DNA of 64,000 bases from Anaerolineae bacterium (GTDB lineage Bacteria > Chloroflexota > Anaerolineae > Promineifilales > Promineifilaceae), in contig JAMLHW010000009.1 in NCBI GenBank assembly GCA_023954475.1, forward strand, positions 124,001 through 188,000, given 5' to 3'. Position numbers and translations under genes: made by a program. The notes below the pieces were generated by a model, which had not been told where the DNA came from, ran no database searches, and saw nothing but the letters and a program-made list of their open reading frames with translations. This document shows, in pieces, positions 15,746 through 24,210 of the stretch (position 1 is its first letter; each line of letters starts with the position of its first letter).

Positions 15746-16798
15746 TCAGAAAGACGGGGCGCACACCCGAAACCCGAGGAGGTTGAGCGAAACCTCGGGA
15801 TCGAGCCTGAGGACAAAGGCGACGCGCGCACCGTCCTGATAGCTGTCAAACGAGCCGCCACGCAAGCGATAACCCCCTTCAACCAGTGTGGCTGTCCACT
15901 CCCAGACGTTGCCTACCATGTCGACACAGTCGTAGGGGCTATCGCTAATCGGTGAAAACCGGCCGACCGGCGTCGTGCCGCCGAATCCTGCTTCCGACGT
16001 GTTGCAATAGCCATTCACCCACTCATCACCCCAGGGGTAGATACGTCCATCGGTACCGCGTGCCGCCTTCTCCCACTGATGGTCTGTCGGCAACTGTTTG
16101 CCTACCCACTCGGCATACGCCACGGCATTGTGCCAACTGACATGCACGACTGGATGAATGTCCTTACCTTTTGGGTATGTCCGCGATGAAGTATCCCAGT
16201 CCCATGGAACTTTGTGAATTGGGTTCGCGTCGAGGAAGCGTTTGTATTCGGCATTGGTCACCGGCGTCTTGTCCATCCAGAATGGCGGCAAATACCACTT
16301 AACTTTGTCTTTACCGAACAGGAATTCGCCGCCGGGGACGAGCACCATCTCCTTGCCGTCGATCCGGCTGCGAATGCGCGTTGCGCTGATGAAGTCGTAA
16401 TCAAGCGCCGGTTCCGGCCAGTCATCCGGTACGACCGGGTCTACTTGAGCCGGCGTTTGGCGGCTGGGAATCGGGTCGCTGCTATCGGGTGGCGGTTCGC
16501 TGCGGCGTGGCAGCGCCGTGTCGCTGAACCCGGCGTCGGGAAAGTGGTCGGGCAATGCTATCACGCGTTTGTTGCTCGGATTGCTGCGCTTGAGGGCGGC
16601 GATGAGGCTGTCGATCCAATCGGCCGAAGCCGCTTGCTCAATGACGAAAAAGACGACTTCGGTGTAGTTGGCCGTCAATGGGACGAGTTGGGTCAGCGAT
16701 CGGCCGATGCCCCGCAGCGCCGCAGCCAGCGTCGTTGGCGTAAAGCCATCCAGCATGGCATCGCGCAATTGGTCGTAATGTTCGGGAGCGAGTCTCAT
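15746..16798 (-). CDS. EAD1-like domain fused to FGE-sulfatase (SUMF1) domain
   Basis: 350 residues in two parts joined by a Pro/Ser-rich linker (about 86-135). The C-terminal part (about 140-350) is a formylglycine-generating-enzyme / SUMF1 fold: M-V-L-V-P-G-G-E-F, P-V-T-N-A-E-Y, H-P-V-V-H-V-S-W, Q-L-P-T-D-H-Q-W-E-K-A-A-R-G, D-M-V-G-N-V-W-E-W, R-G-G-S and the closing G-F-R-V-C. The N-terminal 85 residues are helical, with the pattern L-R-D-A-M-L, then F-F-V-I-E-Q-A, then L-I-A-A-L-K-R-S-N-P-S-N, closely matching effector-associated domain 1, an adaptor of predicted bacterial conflict systems. It starts 3 nt after mrpG, so it is the last gene of the Mrp operon. No matching EAD partner is visible in this window. 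Confidence 0.8.
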   Translation of the reverse strand: MRLAPEHYDQLRDAMLDGFTPTTLAAALRGIGRSLTQLVPLTANYTEVVFFVIEQAASADWIDSLIAALKRSNPSNKRVIALPDHFPDAGFSDTALPRRSEPPPDSSDPIPSRQTPAQVDPVVPDDWPEPALDYDFISATRIRSRIDGKEMVLVPGGEFLFGKDKVKWYLPPFWMDKTPVTNAEYKRFLDANPIHKVPWDWDTSSRTYPKGKDIHPVVHVSWHNAVAYAEWVGKQLPTDHQWEKAARGTDGRIYPWGDEWVNGYCNTSEAGFGGTTPVGRFSPISDSPYDCVDMVGNVWEWTATLVEGGYRLRGGSFDSYQDGARVAFVLRLDPEVSLNLLGFRVCAPSF

Positions 16799-16801
16799 GG
16801 C

Positions 16802-17209
16802 TTACGTTTGGTCGGCATTTTCCGTGACCTGCTCATTATCCATCGTCCACGGCTCATTGTCACGCGTTCGGTAATAATACGCCTCGAGATCATCCTGCGT
16901 CGTGCGTTCAAACAGCGACACACTGCGCTTGCGGTACGCGGCACGGGCAATGACATGAGCGCCCACCGGCGCCGTCACCAACAGGAAAACAATGGTTGCA
17001 ACGACCTGCGTCTTAACACTCAGACCGGCAAAACTCAATGCCGCCGCCAGCAATAACGCAGCCGCTCCGACCGTCGACGCCTTCGTTGCCGCCGACATCC
17101 GCATGTACAAATCCGGCATGCGCATAATGCCGATACCGGCCACGACCATGAGCAGCGTGCCCACCACCAGCAAAACAGCGGCAGTAATCTCTAAAGCCGA
17201 CGGACTCAT
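16802..17209 (-). CDS. mrpG: Mrp-type Na+/H+ antiporter subunit G
   Basis: 135 residues. Three membrane helices and the family segment G-I-M-R-M-P-D-L-Y-M-R-M-S-A-A-T-K-A-S-T identify MrpG/MnhG. Subunit G is a small membrane part of the seven-subunit, complex I-related Mrp antiporter, which exchanges cytoplasmic Na+ for protons. The hydrophilic tail of about 35 residues after the last helix is longer than usual. The ATG overlaps the stop of mrpF by 4 bp. Confidence 0.93.
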   Translation of the reverse strand: MSPSALEITAAVLLVVGTLLMVVAGIGIMRMPDLYMRMSAATKASTVGAAALLLAAALSFAGLSVKTQVVATIVFLLVTAPVGAHVIARAAYRKRSVSLFERTTQDDLEAYYYRTRDNEPWTMDNEQVTENADQT

Positions 17210-17469
17210 CGGAATCGCTCCAGGTAGAAACCGAACGCTACGGTCCCCAGAAAGCTGAGCAATGCCAGAACCAGGGCAATATCAAGCACCTGTGGATTGT
17301 CGCTGGCAATGGCGTAGACGGCAATAATGCCAATCGCCAACGACGCCATCAAGTCGATGGCGACGACACGATCAGCCATGGTCGGCCCACGCAACACGCG
17401 GACAAACGTCAAAATCACAGCCAGCGTCAACCCCGGCAGTGCAAAGTACCAACTGATAGTCTGCAACAT
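17206..17469 (-). CDS. mrpF: Mrp-type Na+/H+ antiporter subunit F
   Basis: 87 residues, three membrane helices, with the subunit F signature G-P-T-M-A-D-R-V-V-A-I-D-L near residue 30. It overlaps mrpG by 4 bp and shares its first base with the end of mrpE, so translation is coupled through EFG. Confidence 0.93.
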   Translation of the reverse strand: MLQTISWYFALPGLTLAVILTFVRVLRGPTMADRVVAIDLMASLAIGIIAVYAIASDNPQVLDIALVLALLSFLGTVAFGFYLERFR

Positions 17470-17951
17470 TATTCAAATACCCTCATCACCCGACGCTCGT
17501 ATTGCTGTTTGATCTCGTCGCGAAATGCCGTGACATCTTTCCCGCCGACAATAGTGTGGATGAACAGCGCATCGAACTCATCGGACACATCCAGGCTGAG
17601 CGTGCCAGGTGTTAACGTAATCCAGTTGGCGAGCAATGTAATGGCAGTGGGGTCTTCAAGTGACAGCGGCACGCGAATAATGGCGGGATCGAGTCGAGAC
17701 ATCGGCAGCAAGACAGCGGCAAACATACGCAGGTTGGCGGTGATCACCGTCCAGATGAAATACAGGATCAGATCGATGGCAGCGAAAACACGACGGAAGT
17801 AGCTGAGAGCACGCTCGCGCGGTTCGATAGTGCGCTGGACGATATAGAGCATGCCAAAGCTGATGATGAAGCCAAAAATGAAGTTGCTGACGGTCGCTTC
17901 ACCGGTGAGCGCGATCCAGACTAAGGCAAAAAGCAGGTTGAGTGCAAACAT
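17469..17951 (-). CDS. mrpE: Mrp-type Na+/H+ antiporter subunit E
   Basis: 160 residues. Hydrophobic helices fill the first 70 residues and a cytoplasmic domain follows, containing L-A-N-W-I-T-L-T-P-G-T-L-S-L-D-V, the hallmark of MrpE/MnhE. AGGAAG precedes the ATG. Subunit E supports assembly and activity of the antiporter complex. Confidence 0.93.
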   Translation of the reverse strand: MFALNLLFALVWIALTGEATVSNFIFGFIISFGMLYIVQRTIEPRERALSYFRRVFAAIDLILYFIWTVITANLRMFAAVLLPMSRLDPAIIRVPLSLEDPTAITLLANWITLTPGTLSLDVSDEFDALFIHTIVGGKDVTAFRDEIKQQYERRVMRVFE

Positions 17952-17960
17952 CAGGTCTTC

Positions 17961-19466
17961 CTATGAGCCCAGAACGGCGCTGATATAGAGTGCCGGATTC
18001 ATGAGTTGATTGGCAGTCGCCTGCGCCAATGTGTAGACGGGTTCGGCCGATAATCCTATCAATACAGTAATCAACGTCAGCACCGCGATCGGCACCAAAT
18101 GCCAGATTCGTTCCCGCCGCGAATAATTGCGCGGATGATAAACCCGCTCAGGCGGACTACCCCAAAATCCATTCGACCAGATTTTGATCACCGAAAATAG
18201 CGTCAGCAAACTGACAAACAGCGATATGGCCACGATTAAAAACTGTTGCGCATCGAAACCACTGGTGATCAAAACCAATTTAGCCCAAAATCCGGACAAC
18301 GGCGGAATGCCGGCCAGCGCCAATCCGGCTACCAGAAATGACGCTGACACAAGCGGATTCGTCTGCAACAACCCACCCAACCGCTTCAAATCAGTCGTTC
18401 CGCGCAGCCAGCGCACCATGCCGGCAATGAGAAACAAATTCGTCATCACAACGACGTGATGCATGATATAAAACACCGTTCCCGTCATGGCTTCTACGGT
18501 AAAAATAGCCAGTCCCATCACCATAAAACCAATATGACTGACGATGTTAAACGACAATATGCGGCGCATTTCCATCTGTGATATGGCGCCGAAAATACCG
18601 ACCAACATCGTCGCCCCGGCAATGAGCAGCAGCACCGTATGATGCGTAAATCCGACATTGACCACATCACCGTTGAAAAAGAGCGTGTAAGTGCGAATCA
18701 GGGCGTAAATACCGACTTTGGTCAACAGGCCGGAAAAGATTCCGGAAACAGAGGCAGGTGGCGTGTGGTAGGATGCAGGCAGCCAAAAATAAAAAGGAAA
18801 AACGGCCGATTTTATGCCAAAAGCGACTAGCAACAACATGGCCAATGCCATGACAATGCCCGGTTGCGCAACCTCACGCAACTGAACAGCAATGTCAGCC
18901 ATATTCAACGTGCCAACCGTGCCGTATAACATGCCCAGCGCCGTCAGAAAAATGGTTGACGCCACCAAATTGATCATGACATATTTCAAAGTGCCCTGCA
19001 ACTGATCGTGTTCTCCGCCCAGACCCAACATCACGAATGATGAAATCAACAGCACTTCAAACCAGACGTAGAGATTAAAGATGTCACCCGTTAGAAATGC
19101 ACCGCAAACACCCATCAACAAAAAGCAGACAAGCGGATAATATGCCACTGCGACGGGTTGTCGATCGATATTGACCAGTGAAAATGTGACAACGGTTATG
19201 CCCATCAAAGCGGCCAATGTCACCATGATCGCGCTAAATAAATCGGCGACAAATGTGATGCCCACCGGTGCTGGCCAGCCGCCCACTTGCACAACCTGAA
19301 TGCCGTCGCGCCAAACCAGAGATAGCAACATGATGGCGACAGCCAACAATGCTGTCATACCGGCCATCGTCACAACGCGCTGCAACCTGAGCACGCGCCT
19401 GGCGAGAATGGAAAAGACGCCGGTAACAAACGGTATGACGATGGGAGCGATGAGGAGTGTGGACAT
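17961..19466 (-). CDS. mrpD: Mrp-type Na+/H+ antiporter subunit D
   Basis: 501 residues, about 14 membrane helices. It is a homologue of the NuoM/NuoN antiporter-like subunits of complex I. Visible features are the conserved W-F-E in helix 5 (N-L-Y-V-W-F-E-V-L-L), the K-S-A-V-F-P-F-Y-F-W-L-P motif with the pumping lysine, and S-H-I-G-F after it. MrpD is one of the two proton/sodium-conducting subunits. It starts 52 bp after mrpC ends. Confidence 0.95.
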   Translation of the reverse strand: MSTLLIAPIVIPFVTGVFSILARRVLRLQRVVTMAGMTALLAVAIMLLSLVWRDGIQVVQVGGWPAPVGITFVADLFSAIMVTLAALMGITVVTFSLVNIDRQPVAVAYYPLVCFLLMGVCGAFLTGDIFNLYVWFEVLLISSFVMLGLGGEHDQLQGTLKYVMINLVASTIFLTALGMLYGTVGTLNMADIAVQLREVAQPGIVMALAMLLLVAFGIKSAVFPFYFWLPASYHTPPASVSGIFSGLLTKVGIYALIRTYTLFFNGDVVNVGFTHHTVLLLIAGATMLVGIFGAISQMEMRRILSFNIVSHIGFMVMGLAIFTVEAMTGTVFYIMHHVVVMTNLFLIAGMVRWLRGTTDLKRLGGLLQTNPLVSASFLVAGLALAGIPPLSGFWAKLVLITSGFDAQQFLIVAISLFVSLLTLFSVIKIWSNGFWGSPPERVYHPRNYSRRERIWHLVPIAVLTLITVLIGLSAEPVYTLAQATANQLMNPALYISAVLGS

Positions 19467-19517
19467 GGATATTGGTCAGGGGACTTTTGCTGTCACAAAG
19501 TAGCTGGCAACTCCGGC

Positions 19518-19862
19518 TTATCTGTCGGAAAGTCGCATCTCCTGCACATCTCCTGTATCTGAAACGCGCACTGTCTCGCGAAACAGCACCAGCGCAAACG
19601 CCATCACGCCAAATCCAATCACAATGGCCGTCAAGATCAGCGCCTGTGGCACGGGATCGGCATAGTTTGTGATTGACTCCTCACCCGCGGCAATGATCGG
19701 TGGTTTTGTCGATTCAATTCGGCCGAGTGTGAAAATGAGCAGATCCGCGCCGTGTGCCAACAGGCCAATGCCGATGATGAGCTTCATGATGCTGCGTCGC
19801 ATGATCATATAAATACCGGTGGCGTACAAAACACCAATTACGACTGCTAAAAGTAACTCCAT
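19518..19862 (-). CDS. mrpC: Mrp-type Na+/H+ antiporter subunit C
   Basis: 114 residues, three membrane helices, homologous to NuoK. The stretch I-G-I-G-L-L-A-H-G-A-D-L and the later D-P-V-P-Q-A-L-I-L-T-A-I-V-I-G match MrpC/MnhC. AGGAAAAG lies ahead of the ATG. Confidence 0.94.
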   Translation of the reverse strand: MELLLAVVIGVLYATGIYMIMRRSIMKLIIGIGLLAHGADLLIFTLGRIESTKPPIIAAGEESITNYADPVPQALILTAIVIGFGVMAFALVLFRETVRVSDTGDVQEMRLSDR

Positions 19863-19894
19863 AATCTTTTCCTCGTCTGGCTATCGCCACCCGT

Positions 19895-20320
19895 TTACAT
19901 CTCAACCGTCTCTTGTTCTTCAGCCAGTGTAAACACAATCGTCAACACAACGCCGACGACGACCAGATACACACCCAGGTCAAACAAGAACGGCGTACCA
20001 ACTTTGCCGATAGCCGGGAGTGGATACGCCAGCCATTCGCCTTCCATAAATGCATCCCGGAAAAACAAGGGCAACAAGGTGCTAATCGCTGCTAGCAACA
20101 GTCCGATGCCGATCAAATCGCGATTGCTGATGCGAATGACCTGACGGGCACGGTCAACCCCGTACGCGATGCCGTACAATGCAAATGCCGATGCTGCTAC
20201 CAGTCCTCCGGTAAATCCACCGCCCGGCTCATTGTGTCCACGCAGGAGAACAAAAACCGAAAAGAGTAGCAACAGAGGCAGCAAGTAACGCGCGGCTGTT
20301 TTCAGAATCAATGATGGCAT
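19895..20320 (-). CDS. mrpB: Mrp-type Na+/H+ antiporter subunit B
   Basis: 141 residues, four membrane helices, with the subunit B signature [13 protein letters not shown] near residue 30 and F-L-F-D-L-G-V-Y near 110. The small subunit B is separate here from the DUF4040-type region that ends MrpA, the usual arrangement in group 1 Mrp operons. It begins 9 bp after mrpA. Confidence 0.94.
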   Translation of the reverse strand: MPSLILKTAARYLLPLLLLFSVFVLLRGHNEPGGGFTGGLVAASAFALYGIAYGVDRARQVIRISNRDLIGIGLLLAAISTLLPLFFRDAFMEGEWLAYPLPAIGKVGTPFLFDLGVYLVVVGVVLTIVFTLAEEQETVEM

Positions 20321-20329
20321 GACAGGTGA

Positions 20330-22657
20330 TTATCCATCGTCGTCCGGACGACGACGCTTTTCTGATCGCAAACGTGACAAGACAAAAACGCCGATACCGG
20401 CGACAGAAAGCACCGTAATCTCGCCAAACGTATCCACGCCGCGAAAATCAACGAGAATGACGTTGACGACGTTGCGGCCTTTGGCGATGAGATAGCTGTC
20501 AGCTACGATGTCCGGTGTAATCTGCGATGTCAGTGGCGTAGCCGTAATGACCAGGACAAACAGCGTCATGAGCAAACCGGCCGCAACAGCGATAACTACA
20601 TCTTTGATGCGGTCACCACGTTTGGTCAAATTCTCAAAGTACGGCAGTTTCCAGATAACAAGCACAATGACAACGACGGTCAACGTTTCGACAGAGAACT
20701 GCGTCATAGCCAGGTCCGGTGCGCCAAACAATAGAAACAAGATGGCGATGCTGTAACCGATTACGCCCAAGACAGCGATGGCAGCAAGGCGTGAACGAAA
20801 CAGGGTAGCAGAGATAGCCGCGACAATGATCATACCCGATAGACCCGCGGCAATAACAGATACATCATTTATATCGGTATTGAGCGTCATGTCAGGCAGC
20901 GTGTAGAAGAGAAATACGCTGCCGACAAGAAGGACAGCCGTACCGATGATGACGTTGAGATAGACGCGCAGATTGCCGTTTTGCAGGAACAAGGTCAATT
21001 TATCGGCCGAACGCAACATCCAGTCCAACGACCATTCGTAGAAATGTGCCGGTCCAAAGCGACCGCTCGTCGTTCGCTTTGTCATGACCTGCAAGCGGTT
21101 GCGCAGCAGATAAACGACGACGGCCAAACCGATTGTCAGCACGCTCAGCCCCATCGGCACGGTCAGCCCATGCCACAATGCCAGATGCTCGAGTTCCGTT
21201 GCACCGGTCACAGCCACTGTGGCCGGCACGATGAGGGTGTCGTCGACGAGAGCCGGCATCAAGCCAAACAACAGACCCAAAGCGGCCAGCAGCAGTGGAC
21301 CGAGCCACATGGAGAGCGGCGACTCGTGGGGATCGCGTTTCAACATCGGTTTTCGGCCGAAAAATGGCTTGATCACCACCAGTCCCGCCGCTACTCCAAC
21401 CAGCGCATTGGCTGCAACCAGCGCAACGATCACCAGAACAGGATATGCGCCTGCTTCATGGAGCAGCGCATCGTACTCCAATTCCTTGGCGATAAAACCC
21501 AGCAGCGGTGGCAATCCGGCCATCGACAGCCCGGCAACCAACGCGGCGACAAATGTGACAGGCATCTTGGCAAGCAAACCGCCTAACCCGTCGATGTTGC
21601 GCGTCCCCGCCGCTTTGTCCACCGACCCGGCGACCATAAACAAGGCCCCCTTGTACAGTGCATGTGCCAGCAAAAAGACCATTGCCGCCTCAACTGCCAG
21701 TTCAGTTCCAATCCCGAGCAGCAACACAATCGTTCCCAGTACGCTGATCGTGGCATATGCCAGAATGCGTTTGAGATCGCGCTTCTGCCACGCGAGATAG
21801 GCGCCGAGCAGCATCGTCAACCCGCCGATGCTGACAACGATGGTCGTCCAGGCTGTTGTCCCGCCCAGAATGGGCGTAAAACGGGCCAGTAAATAGATGC
21901 CGGCTTTGACCATCGTCGCTGAGTGCAGGTAAGCGCTGACCGGTGTCGGCGCTTCCATAGCATTGGGCAGCCAGAAATGGAACGGGAACTGGGCTGATTT
22001 CGCAAATGCTCCGAGCAGGATCAAGATCAGGACAGCGCCGTACATGCTTGAAGATGAACTAAACAGGTTGTCGTTGATGATGGTGGATATGGTGGCAGAA
22101 TCGGCCGAAGCTGACAGCAATACAAAACCGGCCAGCATCGCCAGACCACCGCCGGCCGTGACCAACAAGGCTTGCAATGCTGCATCCCGTGACGTCTGAT
22201 AACGGTATTTGAAACCGATAAGCAGGTACGAGCTGATGCTGGTCAGTTCCCAGAAAATAAACAGCGTAAAGAGGTTATCAGACAGAACCAGACCCAGCAT
22301 CGACGCCATGAAAAAGAGCAAATAGGCATCCAATCGGCCGATTCCAGGGTCATCGCGCATGTATCCGGAAGTATAAATAAGGATCAGTGCGCCAATACCG
22401 CTAACCAGTAAAGCCATCAACAACGCCAGGCCGTCCAGATTGAAAGTCAGATTGACCTTCAGTGACGGAACCCACACGATTTCAGTGACAACGGTTTGAC
22501 CATCTGCAATAGCCGGAATCAGGCGCACGAGATAAGCAAAAATACCCAACGGCAATAAAGCCAGCAGCCAACCGGTCGCTCGGCGCGCGACGTGGGCAAT
22601 CACCGCCGCGATGAGTGCCAGTAAAAATCCAGAAAATACAATCAGGGGAAGGGCCAT
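20330..22657 (-). CDS. mrpA: Mrp-type Na+/H+ antiporter subunit A
   Basis: 775 residues, first gene of the operon. The N-terminal 500 residues are a NuoL-like antiporter module: F-W-E-L-T-S-I-S-S-Y-L-L-I-G in helix 5, A-K-S-A-Q-F-P-F-H-F-W-L-P with the conserved lysine, H-S-A-T-M-V-K, and H-A-L-Y-K-G-A-L-F. The C-terminal 220 residues contain a NuoJ-like part (G-A-P-D-L-A-M-T-Q-F-S-V-E) and end with V-D-T-F-G-E-I-T-V-L. This is the full-length form, so the operon codes for a complete seven-subunit complex. The plus-strand gap upstream (22658-22929) shows no further gene. Confidence 0.95.
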   Translation of the reverse strand: MALPLIVFSGFLLALIAAVIAHVARRATGWLLALLPLGIFAYLVRLIPAIADGQTVVTEIVWVPSLKVNLTFNLDGLALLMALLVSGIGALILIYTSGYMRDDPGIGRLDAYLLFFMASMLGLVLSDNLFTLFIFWELTSISSYLLIGFKYRYQTSRDAALQALLVTAGGGLAMLAGFVLLSASADSATISTIINDNLFSSSSSMYGAVLILILLGAFAKSAQFPFHFWLPNAMEAPTPVSAYLHSATMVKAGIYLLARFTPILGGTTAWTTIVVSIGGLTMLLGAYLAWQKRDLKRILAYATISVLGTIVLLLGIGTELAVEAAMVFLLAHALYKGALFMVAGSVDKAAGTRNIDGLGGLLAKMPVTFVAALVAGLSMAGLPPLLGFIAKELEYDALLHEAGAYPVLVIVALVAANALVGVAAGLVVIKPFFGRKPMLKRDPHESPLSMWLGPLLLAALGLLFGLMPALVDDTLIVPATVAVTGATELEHLALWHGLTVPMGLSVLTIGLAVVVYLLRNRLQVMTKRTTSGRFGPAHFYEWSLDWMLRSADKLTLFLQNGNLRVYLNVIIGTAVLLVGSVFLFYTLPDMTLNTDINDVSVIAAGLSGMIIVAAISATLFRSRLAAIAVLGVIGYSIAILFLLFGAPDLAMTQFSVETLTVVVIVLVIWKLPYFENLTKRGDRIKDVVIAVAAGLLMTLFVLVITATPLTSQITPDIVADSYLIAKGRNVVNVILVDFRGVDTFGEITVLSVAGIGVFVLSRLRSEKRRRPDDDG

Positions 22658-22929
22658 GCTACCGTCGTTGCTCCGCTACCAGTTGCGCATTCAATACCGC
22701 CCACAAAGGGCTTATTATGCCGTCTTTGCAGCCAGGCAACAACCGACTCGTGCGCCGCAAGGCGCTATCACAACAATCTGCACGTCAGCGATTTCGGTTT
22801 TGTGAATATCTCCGCTCTGGTTTCACGGCAATGACTACCAACCCACAATAGCAATTCGGCCGAATCAATAGTTGCATTGGCCTGCTTTCCCCACTAACAT
22901 ACACGCATTGGTAACAGGGAGAATTTTGC

Positions 22930-23505
22930 ATGTTGAATCCGTTAACCGGCAATTACACTTATCGAGAGTTGGCAACGGATGAATTTGTACCGCTGTTCGA
23001 ACAATATCGCCAGCAGGTATTCGCTTCAGAGCTGCACTTTGATCTCAACGCGCCGCTCGATGCCGACGAATTGCAGCGTTTCGGCCAGCTTGTCAAAAAT
23101 ATGGGTACGCCGTACCGTCTGCATATCGGCATTTATCACGACTCCGAGTTTGTCGGCTGGACGACCGGCTGGCAGCGCGACGGACGCAGCTTTTACATGG
23201 CAAACAGCGGCATTTTACCTGCTCATCAGGGCAACGGCATTTATACAGCGCTCCTGCCCATTGTCATCGTCAAACTGCGCGACAAAGGGTTTCAGACCAT
23301 CTATAGTCGACATCACCCCGGCAACAGCACTGTTTTAGTTCCGAAGCTGAAAGCGGGCTTTGTCATCACCAGTTTTGAGTTGTCGCCCATGTTTGGATTG
23401 CTCGTCCATCTGACCTATTTCACTAATCCAGTACACCGCAAAGTGATCGATTTTCGTGCCGGCGAGCGCTTCGACGATGAATTGCGCACCTATTTTGACT
23501 TTTGA
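22930..23505 (+). CDS. GNAT family N-acetyltransferase
   Basis: 191 residues from an ATG with AGGGAG upstream. Motif A reads G-I-L-P-A-H-Q-G-N-G-I-Y-T-A-L-L (about 95-110), with the strand F-Y-M-A-N-S-G before it and S-R-H-H-P-G-N-S-T-V following, all typical of GNATs. The last 50 residues are unusually hydrophobic and aromatic for the family. The acceptor is unknown. It is monocistronic or leads into the SpoU gene 54 bp downstream. Confidence 0.85.
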   Translation: MLNPLTGNYTYRELATDEFVPLFEQYRQQVFASELHFDLNAPLDADELQRFGQLVKNMGTPYRLHIGIYHDSEFVGWTTGWQRDGRSFYMANSGILPAHQGNGIYTALLPIVIVKLRDKGFQTIYSRHHPGNSTVLVPKLKAGFVITSFELSPMFGLLVHLTYFTNPVHRKVIDFRAGERFDDELRTYFDF

Positions 23506-23559
23506 TGCACGCAGCCAGGCCCGAAATCGCAACCGGGGCCGACAGCAGTCAAGAACCGA

Positions 23560-24207
23560 ATGAGTAGCTTGTATCAGTTTCGGGAATGTCAGAACAGCTT
23601 GTGCCGCTTTCGGTTTCCGGTCGATGCATCGGCCGAAAACGGCGATCACTGTCCACTATGCAACACACCGACACGCTTCGCCGCACAATCGCTGCCGCAA
23701 TCACCCACCATGTCTACAAATGGTGCCGCGCACCGGCAGGTCGTCGCCGTACTCGATAATTTGCGCAGTGTCCTCAATGTCGGTTCCATTTTCCGATCGG
23801 CCGATGGTGCCGGCATCGAGCATCTGCATTTGTGTGGCACCACGGCAACACCCGACCACCCCAAATTTGCAAAGACTGCATTAGGCGCAGAAACAAATGT
23901 ATCCTGGTCGTACCATCGCAATGGTGTCGATCTGATCGAAACGCTTCAAGCCAACGAGTATACAATTTGGGCACTGGAAGCCACACAATCATCGCAATCG
24001 CTATTTACCACTCTGCTACCCGATACGCCGCTCGCACTGGTGGTCGGCAACGAACGCGCCGGAATCGATCCCGATATTCTGGCTCTGTGTCATCGTGTGC
24101 TGCACCTGCCGATGTGCGGTGTTAAAGAGTCGCTCAACGTCGCCGTCGCCTTTGGCATCGCCGCCTACCACCTGACATACCAAATGATTGACCAGGAACC
24201 AAACTAA
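23560..24207 (+). CDS. SpoU/TrmH-family RNA methyltransferase with N-terminal zinc-ribbon-like segment
   Basis: 215 residues. The C-terminal 150 residues are a SPOUT methyltransferase: motif 1 N-L-R-S-V-L-N-V-G-S-I-F-R-S-A-D-G, motif 2 L-V-V-G-N-E-R-A-G-I-D, motif 3 L-P-M-C-G-V-K-E-S-L-N-V-A-V-A. These bind S-adenosylmethionine in a trefoil knot and methylate 2'-O positions of tRNA or rRNA. The N-terminal 40 residues hold Cys10, Cys15, Cys31 and Cys34 (C-P-L-C), a likely zinc knuckle for RNA contact, not standard in the family. The target nucleotide is unknown. It is 3 bp ahead of the AhpD-like gene, so the two are cotranscribed. Confidence 0.87.
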   Translation: MSSLYQFRECQNSLCRFRFPVDASAENGDHCPLCNTPTRFAAQSLPQSPTMSTNGAAHRQVVAVLDNLRSVLNVGSIFRSADGAGIEHLHLCGTTATPDHPKFAKTALGAETNVSWSYHRNGVDLIETLQANEYTIWALEATQSSQSLFTTLLPDTPLALVVGNERAGIDPDILALCHRVLHLPMCGVKESLNVAVAFGIAAYHLTYQMIDQEPN

Positions 24208-24210
24208 TCC

